NCBI GenBank assembly: GCA_024763075.1
Contig: JANTGF010000025.1
Span: 1-46,496 of the forward strand
DNA from: Bacteroidales bacterium
Lineage (GTDB): Bacteria > Bacteroidota > Bacteroidia > Bacteroidales > VadinHA17
Direction of reading: 5' to 3'
DNA length: 46,496 bases
The notes under the pieces were generated by a model, which saw only the letters and a program-made list of their open reading frames with translations, was not told the DNA's origin and searched no databases. Of the stretch, positions 36,810-44,994 are shown piece by piece; the stretch's first letter is position 1; the number at the start of each line of letters is the position of its first letter. A program made the translations under genes and the position numbers.

Positions 36810-37271
36810 AAGTTTAAATTTAGCTATCTGTCTGGTATTATGTAAGTTGGTTTTGACATGATTTTTGCTAATGAAGCAAAAATCCCGCCAAAACATTTTA
36901 GTTTTACTCTTTTACCGTGGGTTTACACCCGCGGCTGTCAGATATCGCCCCGATTGGGGCTTTTTAACATGTCCTTTCTTTGCCCATCGTAACCTTGTGA
37001 AGATGGGTGTGTTATTATTCCCTGACATGAATGTTTCATAAGTATATAATTAAGCTATATTTCTAATAATCTATTGATTACAACGATAAAATGTGACCAA
37101 TATTAACTTTTTTCGTCCTCTAGCATCGCCGTCCACCGGTCGCCAAAGGCTTCGGCCGCCGGCGGACGGCACTGCGCGTAGCCGCTACAGCAGAGCAAGT
37201 CCGGAAAAGCTTTTACTTTTTTCCAAAAATGGGAACCTTAATTCCGGAAAAGGGAACAATGTAATCGGAAA
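36810..37271. repeat. Spacer with two dispersed repeat elements
   Basis: No gene is supported here. At about 36873-36966 is a double-hairpin element. Its first stem is CCGTGGGT/ACCCGCGG (36915-36922 and 36927-36934), its second GCCCC/GGGGC (36947-36951 and 36956-36960), followed by T's. A diverged second copy lies at about 44826-44920. At about 37108-37210 is a GC-rich block, quite unlike the local composition, that includes the CTTGCTCTGC-type motif shared in inverted orientation with 18535-18560. A small open frame runs through that block but has no protein-like content. These insertions separate murU from the rest of its cluster. Confidence 0.7.
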
Positions 37272-37397
37272 CTATAACTTATGAGGTTTACAAACCATTT
37301 TCTTCTCAGGTACCTGAGCGCTGCATTCCCCGCAAATAAAGCGGGATTTTTTCAGTTTCGTCCCCTTCTTCCCTTTTTTACACATCTTTTTACTCAT
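37272..37397 (-). CDS. Four-cysteine basic miniprotein (candidate zinc-binding)
   Basis: The reverse strand has a complete 41-codon frame from the ATG at 37397 to a TAG at 37274-37272, too short for routine calling. The product is strongly basic (14 lysines) with cysteines at 6, 22, 25 and 36. Cys22 and Cys25 form an ICGEC (CxxC) knuckle, and Cys36 lies 10 residues on, so one zinc ribbon could form from the four. It begins 21 bases after the stop of the kinase-RapZ gene on the same strand, so it is likely part of that operon. The function is unknown; RNA binding or a regulator role would suit the charge. That part is inference. Confidence 0.65.
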   Translation of the reverse strand: MSKKMCKKGKKGTKLKKSRFICGECSAQVPEKKMVCKPHKL

Positions 37398-37418
37398 TGT
37401 CCTTCATGTTGTGACCCA

Positions 37419-38846
37419 CTATAAAAACTCCTGCTCCCTGTGTTTTACCTCCACATCAATGTCATATTTTTCACGTAAGTGCTCTCCCATTCTTTCTGCC
37501 GAAAAAACAGACCGGTGCCTTCCTCCGGTGCATCCGAAGTTTACCATTAAATGGGTGAAATTTCTTTTCTGATAATTATCCACAGCATTGTCCACCAGTT
37601 TCCTGGCATAATCCAGAAATTCATGCATATCTTCCTGCGATTCCAGAAACCGGATCACATTTTCATCCATTCCGGTAAATTCACGATATTCCTCATACCG
37701 GCCCGGATTGTGCAATGCACGGCAGTCAAACACAAAACCACCTCCGTGGCCCGACTCATCCACAGGTATCCCTCTTTTGTATGAAAAACTGTTTACCTGA
37801 ACCTTTAATCGTTTTGCCTTTTGAGCTATTTTTAACAACTTCTCCGAAACAGTTAACTTTTGAAGTGCTTCCTTCAGATGGGGAATTTTAACAGGTAAAT
37901 CTTTTTTCAATAAAACTTTCAGATTCTGAATGGCATACGGAATACTTTGCAGAAAATGCTCTTTCCTTTCATAAAATCCCCGGAACCCATAAGCACCCAG
38001 TGCCTGCATAATCCTAACCAATACATATCCGTAAAAATATCCTTTAAACTCGTTCCGGTCATATTTAAGATGCTCATCCAGCCTATCCAGATAATAATCC
38101 AGTAATTCTTTCCTTACCTCATCCGGAATATCCGCTTTTCCGTCATACAGTAAGGAAGCCAGATCATATTGCAAAGCGCCTTTTCTGCCTCCCTGATAAT
38201 CAATAAAATAAACCCTGCCCTTACGGAGCATTACATTCCTCGACTGAAAATCACGATATAAAAAGAAATTCCTGTCGGCCTTTAAAAGAAAATCGGTAAA
38301 TGTCTGGTAATCATTTTCCAGCTCCTGTTCATCAAATGGAATTCCGGCCAGTTTTAAAAAATAATACTTAAAATAATGCAAATCCCACATCATAGACTGC
38401 TTATCAAAGCTTGCCCGGGGATAACAGTATGAATAATCAATAAGTTTACTTCCTTCTGTCTGAAATAAAACCAGATAATCAAGAACCTGTTTATAGACAT
38501 TCTTCAGTTCTTCATTAAAACCAAGCTGTGACCGGATCTGTGTAAGATAGGAATAAAGAGTTGTATCACCCAGGTCTTCAATAAGATATATACTTTTCTC
38601 ACAATCTTCTTTATACACCTCCGGAACCGGTAAGCCACTCTTCAGAAATGATTTGGTAAATTCAAGAAAAGCCGTATTCTCTTTTTGATCGGGATTAAAA
38701 ACTCCCAGGGCGCCTTTGGTAGCTCCTTCTATCCTGTAATACTCCCTGTTCGAGCCGGATAGCGGTAATGGCTGAAACCGGATGGCCTCCTCCCCTGCCC
38801 ATACTTCAAACAAAGGAATTAATAATTTCTTTTTATCCTGATTCAA
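37419..38846 (-). CDS. AmgK-like amino-sugar kinase fused to RapZ C-terminal domain
   Basis: The 475-residue protein has two parts. Residues about 10-330 are an aminoglycoside-phosphotransferase-like kinase of the AmgK (COG3178) type. FLYRDFQSRN carries catalytic Asp199 and Asn204, and Asp216 lies in FIDYQGG. Residues about 346-472 match the C-terminal domain of RapZ, with FDCRALHNPGR and FGCTGGRHRSVFSAE; in RapZ this domain binds glucosamine 6-phosphate. The RapZ P-loop kinase domain is absent. AmgK phosphorylates MurNAc or GlcNAc at the anomeric position. The fusion suggests a kinase regulated by an amino-sugar phosphate. It lies 5 bases after the COG4299 gene. Confidence 0.85.
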   Translation of the reverse strand: MNQDKKKLLIPLFEVWAGEEAIRFQPLPLSGSNREYYRIEGATKGALGVFNPDQKENTAFLEFTKSFLKSGLPVPEVYKEDCEKSIYLIEDLGDTTLYSYLTQIRSQLGFNEELKNVYKQVLDYLVLFQTEGSKLIDYSYCYPRASFDKQSMMWDLHYFKYYFLKLAGIPFDEQELENDYQTFTDFLLKADRNFFLYRDFQSRNVMLRKGRVYFIDYQGGRKGALQYDLASLLYDGKADIPDEVRKELLDYYLDRLDEHLKYDRNEFKGYFYGYVLVRIMQALGAYGFRGFYERKEHFLQSIPYAIQNLKVLLKKDLPVKIPHLKEALQKLTVSEKLLKIAQKAKRLKVQVNSFSYKRGIPVDESGHGGGFVFDCRALHNPGRYEEYREFTGMDENVIRFLESQEDMHEFLDYARKLVDNAVDNYQKRNFTHLMVNFGCTGGRHRSVFSAERMGEHLREKYDIDVEVKHREQEFL

Positions 38847-38851
38847 AATGT

Positions 38852-39955
38852 TTAAATTTTAATAAATATTTTCTTTTTATACATCAGATAACCAATGAAC
38901 CACAAGAAGATAGCAGTGAAAGCAGCAAATAAAAACGAACCGAAGTTACCATCTCCGCCGATTACTGCAAAAACTTTTCTATACAACCAGGCATATCCGT
39001 TCAATGTTTCCCCATCCACCTGAATATGAATCATAAACAAAATCTTCACATAGAAAATAGACAAAACAAACAACATCAAAGGATTCATTCCATAAACCAA
39101 AAAAGGATGTGCCCATTTTACATGATCTTTCACATCAATGATCCAAATTAATATTGCCAGAAGTATCATCCCCAGTCCGACTGTATATAACACATAAGAG
39201 CTCGTCCAGATAGGTTTATTGATCGGGAAAAACAGTCCCCAGATCAAGGCGAGAATAACACTTGCTCCACCATACAAAAAAAGTTTATTGACCACTTCCT
39301 CTTTAGTTGAAGTAGTCCCGATGATCTCACCAACAATATAACCCAGCACGACATTGATCATTGCAGGCAGCGTACTGAGCAAACCTTCCGGATCAAAAGG
39401 AATTCCAAATCCCTTGTAAACATGATTTGTACCAAACAGCACCACATCAATTTTACCGGCTATATTTCCGTTTAAACCAAAAGGATCATCTCCTCCAAAA
39501 ATTATCAGGATAAGCCAGTAAGCTATAAGAACCGAAAAAGCCAGAATCCACCTTCCTTTTTTCCCAAGCACCAGTACAAGGATGGCTGCCATTCCGTATG
39601 CGAGAGCTATTCGTTGCAAGACGCCCAGATAACGGAGATGGGCAAAATTAAACTTCGGGAAGGCATTCAGGAATAAGCCAATAAGAAAAATCAAAACGGT
39701 TCTTCTCAAAATCTTTAAAAGAGCCGGTTTTGATAATTTATGGTCAAATTTCCGGAATGAAAACCACATTGCCACCCCAACAATGAAAAGGAAAAAAGGG
39801 AAAACAAGATCTGTAGGGGTGCAGCCATGCCACTCGGAATGCCTTAAAGGAGCATAAACATGAGCCCAGGTACCGGGTGTATTTACAATCACCATCAGCA
39901 TAATGGTAAGGCCACGAAAAACATCAAGGGCAACCAGGCGTTGGGAAACTTTCAT
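38852..39955 (-). CDS. COG4299/HGSNAT-like membrane protein (amino-sugar acetyltransferase or transporter type)
   Basis: The 367-residue protein has about ten hydrophobic helices. The conserved N-terminal region of the heparan-alpha-glucosaminide N-acetyltransferase/NagX family (also called DUF5009) is present: RLVALDVFRGLTI, NTPGTWAHVYAPLRHSEWHG and TDLVFPFFLFIVG. The human homologue carries acetyl groups across a membrane to glucosamine ends. Bacterial relatives often sit in amino-sugar gene clusters, where roles in transport or acetylation have been proposed. It is the first gene of the leftward cluster that continues with the AmgK-RapZ fusion (5-base gap), so a link to amino-sugar uptake or acetylation is likely. 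Confidence 0.85.
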   Translation of the reverse strand: MKVSQRLVALDVFRGLTIMLMVIVNTPGTWAHVYAPLRHSEWHGCTPTDLVFPFFLFIVGVAMWFSFRKFDHKLSKPALLKILRRTVLIFLIGLFLNAFPKFNFAHLRYLGVLQRIALAYGMAAILVLVLGKKGRWILAFSVLIAYWLILIIFGGDDPFGLNGNIAGKIDVVLFGTNHVYKGFGIPFDPEGLLSTLPAMINVVLGYIVGEIIGTTSTKEEVVNKLFLYGGASVILALIWGLFFPINKPIWTSSYVLYTVGLGMILLAILIWIIDVKDHVKWAHPFLVYGMNPLMLFVLSIFYVKILFMIHIQVDGETLNGYAWLYRKVFAVIGGDGNFGSFLFAAFTAIFLWFIGYLMYKKKIFIKI

Positions 39956-40108
39956 AACAAGGAGTTTAATTTTTCATCCTAAAGATAGACATTTTTGAAG
40001 TATCCAGTCTATCCATACTAAAAACTCTATTCTTAATTATAAGAAAGCAAGGATAAGAACCCGGTAATTAACAGCCAACCCGGCATAAAAAAACACCAGT
40101 GAAAAGAT

Positions 40109-40393
40109 CTATTTTTTCTTAGATCTGGAATAAAAATAAATTCCTCCGCCAATTACAACTATACCACCAAGGATAAAAATAAACATGGAACTGTTTTCTG
40201 CTTCTTCAGCATCCATATCTTCCTCGTCAGCAGGTGAATAGAAAGCAGGTTCCATTTTATCTACAGATACTGAATCATCTGCCATCAGGGCACCCATATC
40301 TGTCTGAACAGTATCTTGTATCATTGCATTCACGGCAATAGCACCCGTGAGCAGAAACAACGAAAATAGCAGTATTAAAATCCGGTTTTTCAT
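40109..40393 (-). CDS. Small secreted or membrane-anchored acidic protein
   Basis: The 94-residue protein has a signal peptide (about 1-23), a middle part (25-67) rich in Asp, Glu, Ser and Met, and a C-terminal hydrophobic helix (about 69-87) followed by RSKKK, which anchors it in the inner membrane. The acidic middle should face the periplasm. No family is recognised. It has a possible promoter of its own (40426-40457) and follows the GT-C gene by 86 bases. Confidence 0.7.
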   Translation of the reverse strand: MKNRILILLFSLFLLTGAIAVNAMIQDTVQTDMGALMADDSVSVDKMEPAFYSPADEEDMDAEEAENSSMFIFILGGIVVIGGGIYFYSRSKKK

Positions 40394-40425
40394 TTTATTA
40401 TGTATTTTAAATTAAACAGCATTCC

Positions 40426-40457
40426 CAAACTATACAGTCTTCGAATCAGCCGGCAAA
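40426..40457 (-). promoter_or_regulatory. Possible promoter of the acidic membrane protein gene
   Basis: On the reverse strand TTTG (complement of 40454-40457) is followed after 19 bases by TATAGTTTG (complement of 40426-40434), a TAnnTTTG box with one extra base. Confidence 0.4.
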
Positions 40458-40479
40458 TTTCACTAAAAATTTTGAAACG

Positions 40480-42573
40480 TTAAAGCTTTTTCAGAAAATT
40501 AAAATATTTTTCTGCTTTTTCCTGATTTCCCTGCTTTTCGTAGTATAGGCCCATCATATTCAGAGCCGGTTTATAACGAGGATTTACAGAAAGGCATTTT
40601 AACAGGATCTTTCTCGCCCGGTCATCTTCTCCAGTATCAAAATAAACCTGAGCCAGACCGGTATAAGCGGGAAAATACTTATTATTATTTCTAAGTATTC
40701 TTTTAAATAATCCTTCAGCTTCTCTGGAATTTTCATCCTTCCCTGCAACCAGGGCGAGCTGATTCAGTGCGACTTCATAGTCAGGGTATAGTTTCAGGCA
40801 TTTCTCCAGATATATCCTGGCAGAATCAAGATTCTGTTTTCTCATGTAAACTTCCGCAAGATTTATCAGTGCGGCTTCATTGTTTCCCGATTCCTTTAAT
40901 GCCTGTTTCAACAAAACTTCCGCATGTTTTAAATCTCCATTTTTCATTGCCAGAAAACCCAAGTAATCATTTTTTGTTTTTCTTTCCAGAACCGCACAAA
41001 CCGGAACTCCTTCTGCTTTAATTAAATGAATACTATTACCCGGAGGCCAGATACCCATTTTTAACTGCCAGGGATTTATATATTCATTAGCAATAATGGC
41101 ATAATCCCAATCTGAATTTCCTCTGTAATAATAATTAATGAAACGGACAGAAATCTTTTCTTTATGGTTTCTGAAAAACCAGTCACCGGGAAAATTCATA
41201 GCAACTTTAATCGTATTATCTGAAGTTTTCTTTTCTTCCAGATATTTCACCAGCCAATCAGAAGCCTCACAGATGGTATGAAAATAATAATCGGTTTCAT
41301 AATTGCCATATGCACCCTTCAGTCCTCCGGTTAACTCATTAAAATACAAATACTCATAAGGATGATTCCTGATGATAAATTTTAAAGGATGAATACTTAA
41401 TGCCACAAAGACAATAAGAAATAAGAGTTTAAAAACCTTCTTGTTTATCATCCTGAAGATGGTATCAAAACCCAGTGCTGCAAGTACAACAAGTGGGGGG
41501 TAAATGAAAATGATGTGTCTCCATGCCCCATAAACATTGGATCCTTTCAAAATAATAAAGGCAACTGGAAAAAGGAAAGCAAACAACAAAAAGAAAACAA
41601 ACAACCATTTATCCCTATTCATGATCTTCCGGAAAAAAACCATAAAACTCAAAAAGCCTGCAAGTACGATGAGTGGAATAGTGATCCCCATATATTTGAG
41701 CAGGTAATACCATGGAAACTGATCGGACCAGAAAACTTTACCTTCAAATATCTGCCGCAGGGTAGTTGGAAACCGTGCCATTGCCTGGTAGGCTCTAAGC
41801 GGATTCTTAAAGGGGCTCACCAGTCCATAAGGCCACAACAACAAACTGACCCCGTAACTCAAAACTGTGGTACCAAAAACAACAAATACAAGCCTGATCC
41901 ACAACCTCTTGTCCATTTTCAACCTGCCCCCCAGATGTTCACTGACAAGAAAAAGTACAAGAAACAATAACAAATAAAAAATGAGCAGAACACCTCCAAT
42001 CCGTATGCTTATGGCAAAGGCCAGACCGGCAATTAATAAAACAATGGTTTTGAATCCGGGTTTTGGCAATTTAGAAAGAAAACGGAAAATAAAGAAAATG
42101 GATGCTATGTATCCCAGAGCAAAGGGTATATCTTTCAGGTTATTCCATGAATGCCCCAAAAAACGGGGAGAAAGTATCAATAAAATGAGTGTGAATATGC
42201 CTGCCCGGTAACCTCCGAGAAATACGGCCAGCATTCCCGCCAGAAAAATGGTCAGCCATCCTGCCAGTGCATTTGCCAGATGACGAAACCTGTAAATATC
42301 ATCCACCTTAAACCATTGTATCAATATGGTGGTAATGTTATCAAAAGATTGCCCGTAATATTTCAGATGGCTTTTGGGTGTTTCCAGAGCCGATTTGTCT
42401 TTTCCAAAAGATTTATAATAATTAAAAACCTTTACCGACTGCTTGTAATGAACTTCTTCATCGCCTGAAATACCGGCATCCAGACTTAACAAAGGCAATG
42501 TAAAAAACAAAACCGCTGCCAGGGTGTAAAAGGCAGTTTTAAGATTCAGATATTTGCCGGAAATATGCAGCAT
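40480..42573 (-). CDS. GT-C (family 39-like) glycosyltransferase with TPR tail
   Basis: The 697-residue protein has about 10-11 membrane helices (15-420). The first external loop carries the acidic motif GDEEVHY (37-43), the metal or catalytic site of GT-C enzymes that use a polyprenyl-phosphate sugar. After a periplasmic part (about 420-545) come four to five TPR units (about 550-695) with the usual small-residue and Tyr/Pro pattern. A TPR tail on this fold suggests docking of a protein partner or substrate. The GT2 gene next to it could make the lipid-linked sugar. The acceptor is unknown; lipid, glycan or protein are all possible. Confidence 0.85.
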   Translation of the reverse strand: MLHISGKYLNLKTAFYTLAAVLFFTLPLLSLDAGISGDEEVHYKQSVKVFNYYKSFGKDKSALETPKSHLKYYGQSFDNITTILIQWFKVDDIYRFRHLANALAGWLTIFLAGMLAVFLGGYRAGIFTLILLILSPRFLGHSWNNLKDIPFALGYIASIFFIFRFLSKLPKPGFKTIVLLIAGLAFAISIRIGGVLLIFYLLLFLVLFLVSEHLGGRLKMDKRLWIRLVFVVFGTTVLSYGVSLLLWPYGLVSPFKNPLRAYQAMARFPTTLRQIFEGKVFWSDQFPWYYLLKYMGITIPLIVLAGFLSFMVFFRKIMNRDKWLFVFFLLFAFLFPVAFIILKGSNVYGAWRHIIFIYPPLVVLAALGFDTIFRMINKKVFKLLFLIVFVALSIHPLKFIIRNHPYEYLYFNELTGGLKGAYGNYETDYYFHTICEASDWLVKYLEEKKTSDNTIKVAMNFPGDWFFRNHKEKISVRFINYYYRGNSDWDYAIIANEYINPWQLKMGIWPPGNSIHLIKAEGVPVCAVLERKTKNDYLGFLAMKNGDLKHAEVLLKQALKESGNNEAALINLAEVYMRKQNLDSARIYLEKCLKLYPDYEVALNQLALVAGKDENSREAEGLFKRILRNNNKYFPAYTGLAQVYFDTGEDDRARKILLKCLSVNPRYKPALNMMGLYYEKQGNQEKAEKYFNFLKKL

Positions 42574-42665
42574 ACAATATTCGACCTAAATTTTTAATGC
42601 GTCAGATAATTTAGGGAACAGATAACAAACCAGGCGGATCATTCCAACAAGCCAATATTCCAATA

Positions 42666-43580
42666 TTATTTATAAATTTCTTTCACAAAGTAAACCGGAC
42701 GATCCTGGGTTTCTTTATAGATCCTGAAAACATATTCACCCAATACACCCAGGAATATTAGCTGAATGGAACCCAGAAAATAAATACTCAGCATGGTTGA
42801 AGTCCAGCCCAAAAGGGCAAAACCAAAGATTTTTGCAATCAAAACATATATCCCTGCAAACAGAAAGACAACTACACCAATGATACCCAACACAATACAT
42901 ATTCTCAGGGGTGTTTTTGAAAAAGAAAAAATCGCATCCAAACCAAGCTTAAATAAATCTCTCAGATGCATTTTTGATTTTGTGTCGGTGCGGACCTCCC
43001 TGTCATATTCAATAAAACCCTGACGGAAACCCACAAAAGCTCTTAAACCCGGAAGATACCGTATTTTTTCTTTAAGCGAACGAAAAGCATGAAGTACACT
43101 TTTGTTGAACATGGAAAAATTACCTGTATTTTCAATCTCATTTAAACCGGAAACATTCTTAAAAATCTTATGAAATACGGAAATCACCACTCGTTTCAGA
43201 AAGCCCTCTTTTCTGGATCTTCTTTTGCCGTTTACTATATCCCATGTTTCTGATTTTAACAAAAGGTACATTTCTTCTATCAACTCCGGAGGATCCTGAA
43301 GGTCTCCGTCCATCATGGCAATAAAATCCCCGCTGGCAAAATCCAGTCCGGCTGTCAGAGCTGCCTGATGGCCAAAATTTCTGGACAGAGAAATGATACT
43401 GATTCGCTTTTCTGCTTCCTTATGATAGAGCAGTTTTTCCAGCGTATGGTCGGTACTGCCGTCATTAATAAATATGATTTCAAAATCTTCACCGATCTTA
43501 TTCAATACACCCAGACACCGGTCCATCAATTCGTCAACCAGTTTCTCCTCATTATATAAAGGAATGATCAGGGATATCAT
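42666..43580 (-). CDS. Family 2 glycosyltransferase, polyprenyl-phosphate type (GtrB/ArnC-like)
   Basis: The 304-residue protein has a GT-A domain (about 1-225) opening with ISLIIPLYNEE, with FINDGSTD (DxD-like acceptor) and MMDGDLQDPPE. Two C-terminal membrane helices follow (about 229-255 and 262-292). This is the layout of enzymes that charge undecaprenyl phosphate with a sugar on the cytoplasmic face. It fits as donor maker for the GT-C enzyme whose gene follows after 92 bases. It starts 13 bases after the oxidoreductase stop, so these genes form one leftward operon. Confidence 0.9.
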   Translation of the reverse strand: MISLIIPLYNEEKLVDELMDRCLGVLNKIGEDFEIIFINDGSTDHTLEKLLYHKEAEKRISIISLSRNFGHQAALTAGLDFASGDFIAMMDGDLQDPPELIEEMYLLLKSETWDIVNGKRRSRKEGFLKRVVISVFHKIFKNVSGLNEIENTGNFSMFNKSVLHAFRSLKEKIRYLPGLRAFVGFRQGFIEYDREVRTDTKSKMHLRDLFKLGLDAIFSFSKTPLRICIVLGIIGVVVFLFAGIYVLIAKIFGFALLGWTSTMLSIYFLGSIQLIFLGVLGEYVFRIYKETQDRPVYFVKEIYK

Positions 43581-43593
43581 AGTTGAATTTTAT

Positions 43594-44727
43594 TTAGACT
43601 ACTTTCCAGACGTTTCCTTCAGCATGTGACTCCACAACTTTTTCAATGAACTTCATCCCTCTGACTCCGTCATAAACTGTTGGGAATTCTCCGTCTTCGT
43701 AATCCTCTCCTCTGATGGATTTTGCCATTCCCCTGTAGATATTGGCCAGGGCTTCATATATTCCTTCAGGATGGCCGGCAGGCATTACATGAGAATCTTC
43801 AGCCAAACCGGAGTTATAGGTATGGGCTGGTTTATAAATCCTTGTAGGCTCATCGTCACTGAGAAGATAAAGATAATTCGGATCTTCCTGTGCCCATTTC
43901 AGACTGGCTTTTGATCCGTAAACTGCAATTCTCAGGTTATTTTCTTCACCGGCCGCCACCTGGCTTGAGCGGATCACACCCCTGAGGTTTTCTTCAAAAC
44001 GAAGGAGCACGGTACCATCAAGATCAAGTTTATTCTCTTTGGCAACACTGTTCAGATCTGCCAGTACACTTTTTACTTTAAGTCCGGTAGTATATTCTAT
44101 CAGGTTAAATGCATGTACACCAATATCTCCCATGCAACTGCTGATCCCTGCATATTTCGGGTCCAGGCGCCAAACACCCGTAATCCTCGAATCCTTCCCA
44201 TGAATAATGGAATTGATCCATCCCTGGTAATACTGGGCATCTACCCTTTGAATTTCACCCAGAATCCCTTCTGAAATCAAACTTCTCATTTGCCGGATCA
44301 TCGGATAACCGGTATAAGTATGTGTCAGACTGAAACTTACCTTACAATCCTCCAGTATCTCCCTCAGGCTTTCCGCTTCTTCCACACTTGTAGTCATCGG
44401 TTTTTCACAAATCACATGGAATCTGTTTTCGATGAGTTTTTTTGCAAATTCATAATGCAAAAAATTAGGGGTAACAATAGATACAGCCTGTATCCTTTTT
44501 TCTTCCGGCAAAGCCAACTCAGAACGGATTAATTCATCAACGGTGGCATAAACCCTGTTTAAATCAATTCCTTGCTGCTTTGCAAACTCCCTGCTTTTTT
44601 CATAATCCACATCAAAAGCACCGCCCACCAGTTCATAATCATTGCAAATTCTTGAGGCCCGGCGATGAGCATCGCCAATAAAGGCACCGATGCCCCCTCC
44701 TATCATTCCTAATCTTATTTTTTCCAT
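43594..44727 (-). CDS. Gfo/Idh/MocA family NAD(P)-dependent sugar oxidoreductase
   Basis: I start at the ATG at 44727 (MEKIRLGMIGGGIG); the longer frame adds nine residues. The 377-residue product has the Rossmann motif GMIGGGIGAFIGDAHRRA (about 7-24), CEKPMTTSVEEA with the EKP motif, and GDIGVHAFNLIEY, where the catalytic-site His of this family lies. It oxidises or reduces a sugar or inositol derivative; the substrate cannot be told. The nearby MFS transporter gene, transcribed in the same direction, could import it. Alternatively it may feed the following glycosyltransferases with a modified sugar. Confidence 0.9.
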   Translation of the reverse strand: MEKIRLGMIGGGIGAFIGDAHRRASRICNDYELVGGAFDVDYEKSREFAKQQGIDLNRVYATVDELIRSELALPEEKRIQAVSIVTPNFLHYEFAKKLIENRFHVICEKPMTTSVEEAESLREILEDCKVSFSLTHTYTGYPMIRQMRSLISEGILGEIQRVDAQYYQGWINSIIHGKDSRITGVWRLDPKYAGISSCMGDIGVHAFNLIEYTTGLKVKSVLADLNSVAKENKLDLDGTVLLRFEENLRGVIRSSQVAAGEENNLRIAVYGSKASLKWAQEDPNYLYLLSDDEPTRIYKPAHTYNSGLAEDSHVMPAGHPEGIYEALANIYRGMAKSIRGEDYEDGEFPTVYDGVRGMKFIEKVVESHAEGNVWKVV

Positions 44728-44994
44728 GTTTAAATACTTTTTTCGGGTAAACAATAATTTAATTTATTTTGTATTCTGCTACTATTGTGTTCTTTATGTT
44801 TTGTCACGATTTTTTCATGCGGCGCGAAAAAAATCTTGCCAAAACGGTTTTATCTATTTTTAATTCCCGGGGTTAAAACCCCGGGTTATTAATATTTAAC
44901 CCCGATGGGGTTTAATAATCGTTTTCTTGCGTGTCGGCTTGGCCGCCATGAATGTTACCCGTGTTAAAAATTTTGAAATTTATTAATAATCTTT
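44728..44994. repeat. Spacer with second copy of the double-hairpin repeat
   Basis: About 44826-44920 resembles the element at 36873-36966. First stem: CCCGGGGTT (44866-44874) with AACCCCGGG (44877-44885). Second stem: AACCCC (44898-44903) with GGGGTT (44907-44912). A shared ATC..GCCAAAAC segment precedes both copies. In each case the element lies 60-100 bases upstream of the ATG of a leftward gene. No gene is supported in these 267 bases. Confidence 0.7.

Noticed and set aside
37093-37284. 63-codon forward frame
   Set aside because: It runs through a GC-rich dispersed repeat, has no recognisable motif and overlaps the more convincing reverse-strand miniprotein gene.
37328-37352. Terminator-like CCCGC/GCGGG hairpin with T run on the forward strand
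   Set aside because: No forward gene ends there; the palindrome lies within the codons of the reverse-strand miniprotein.
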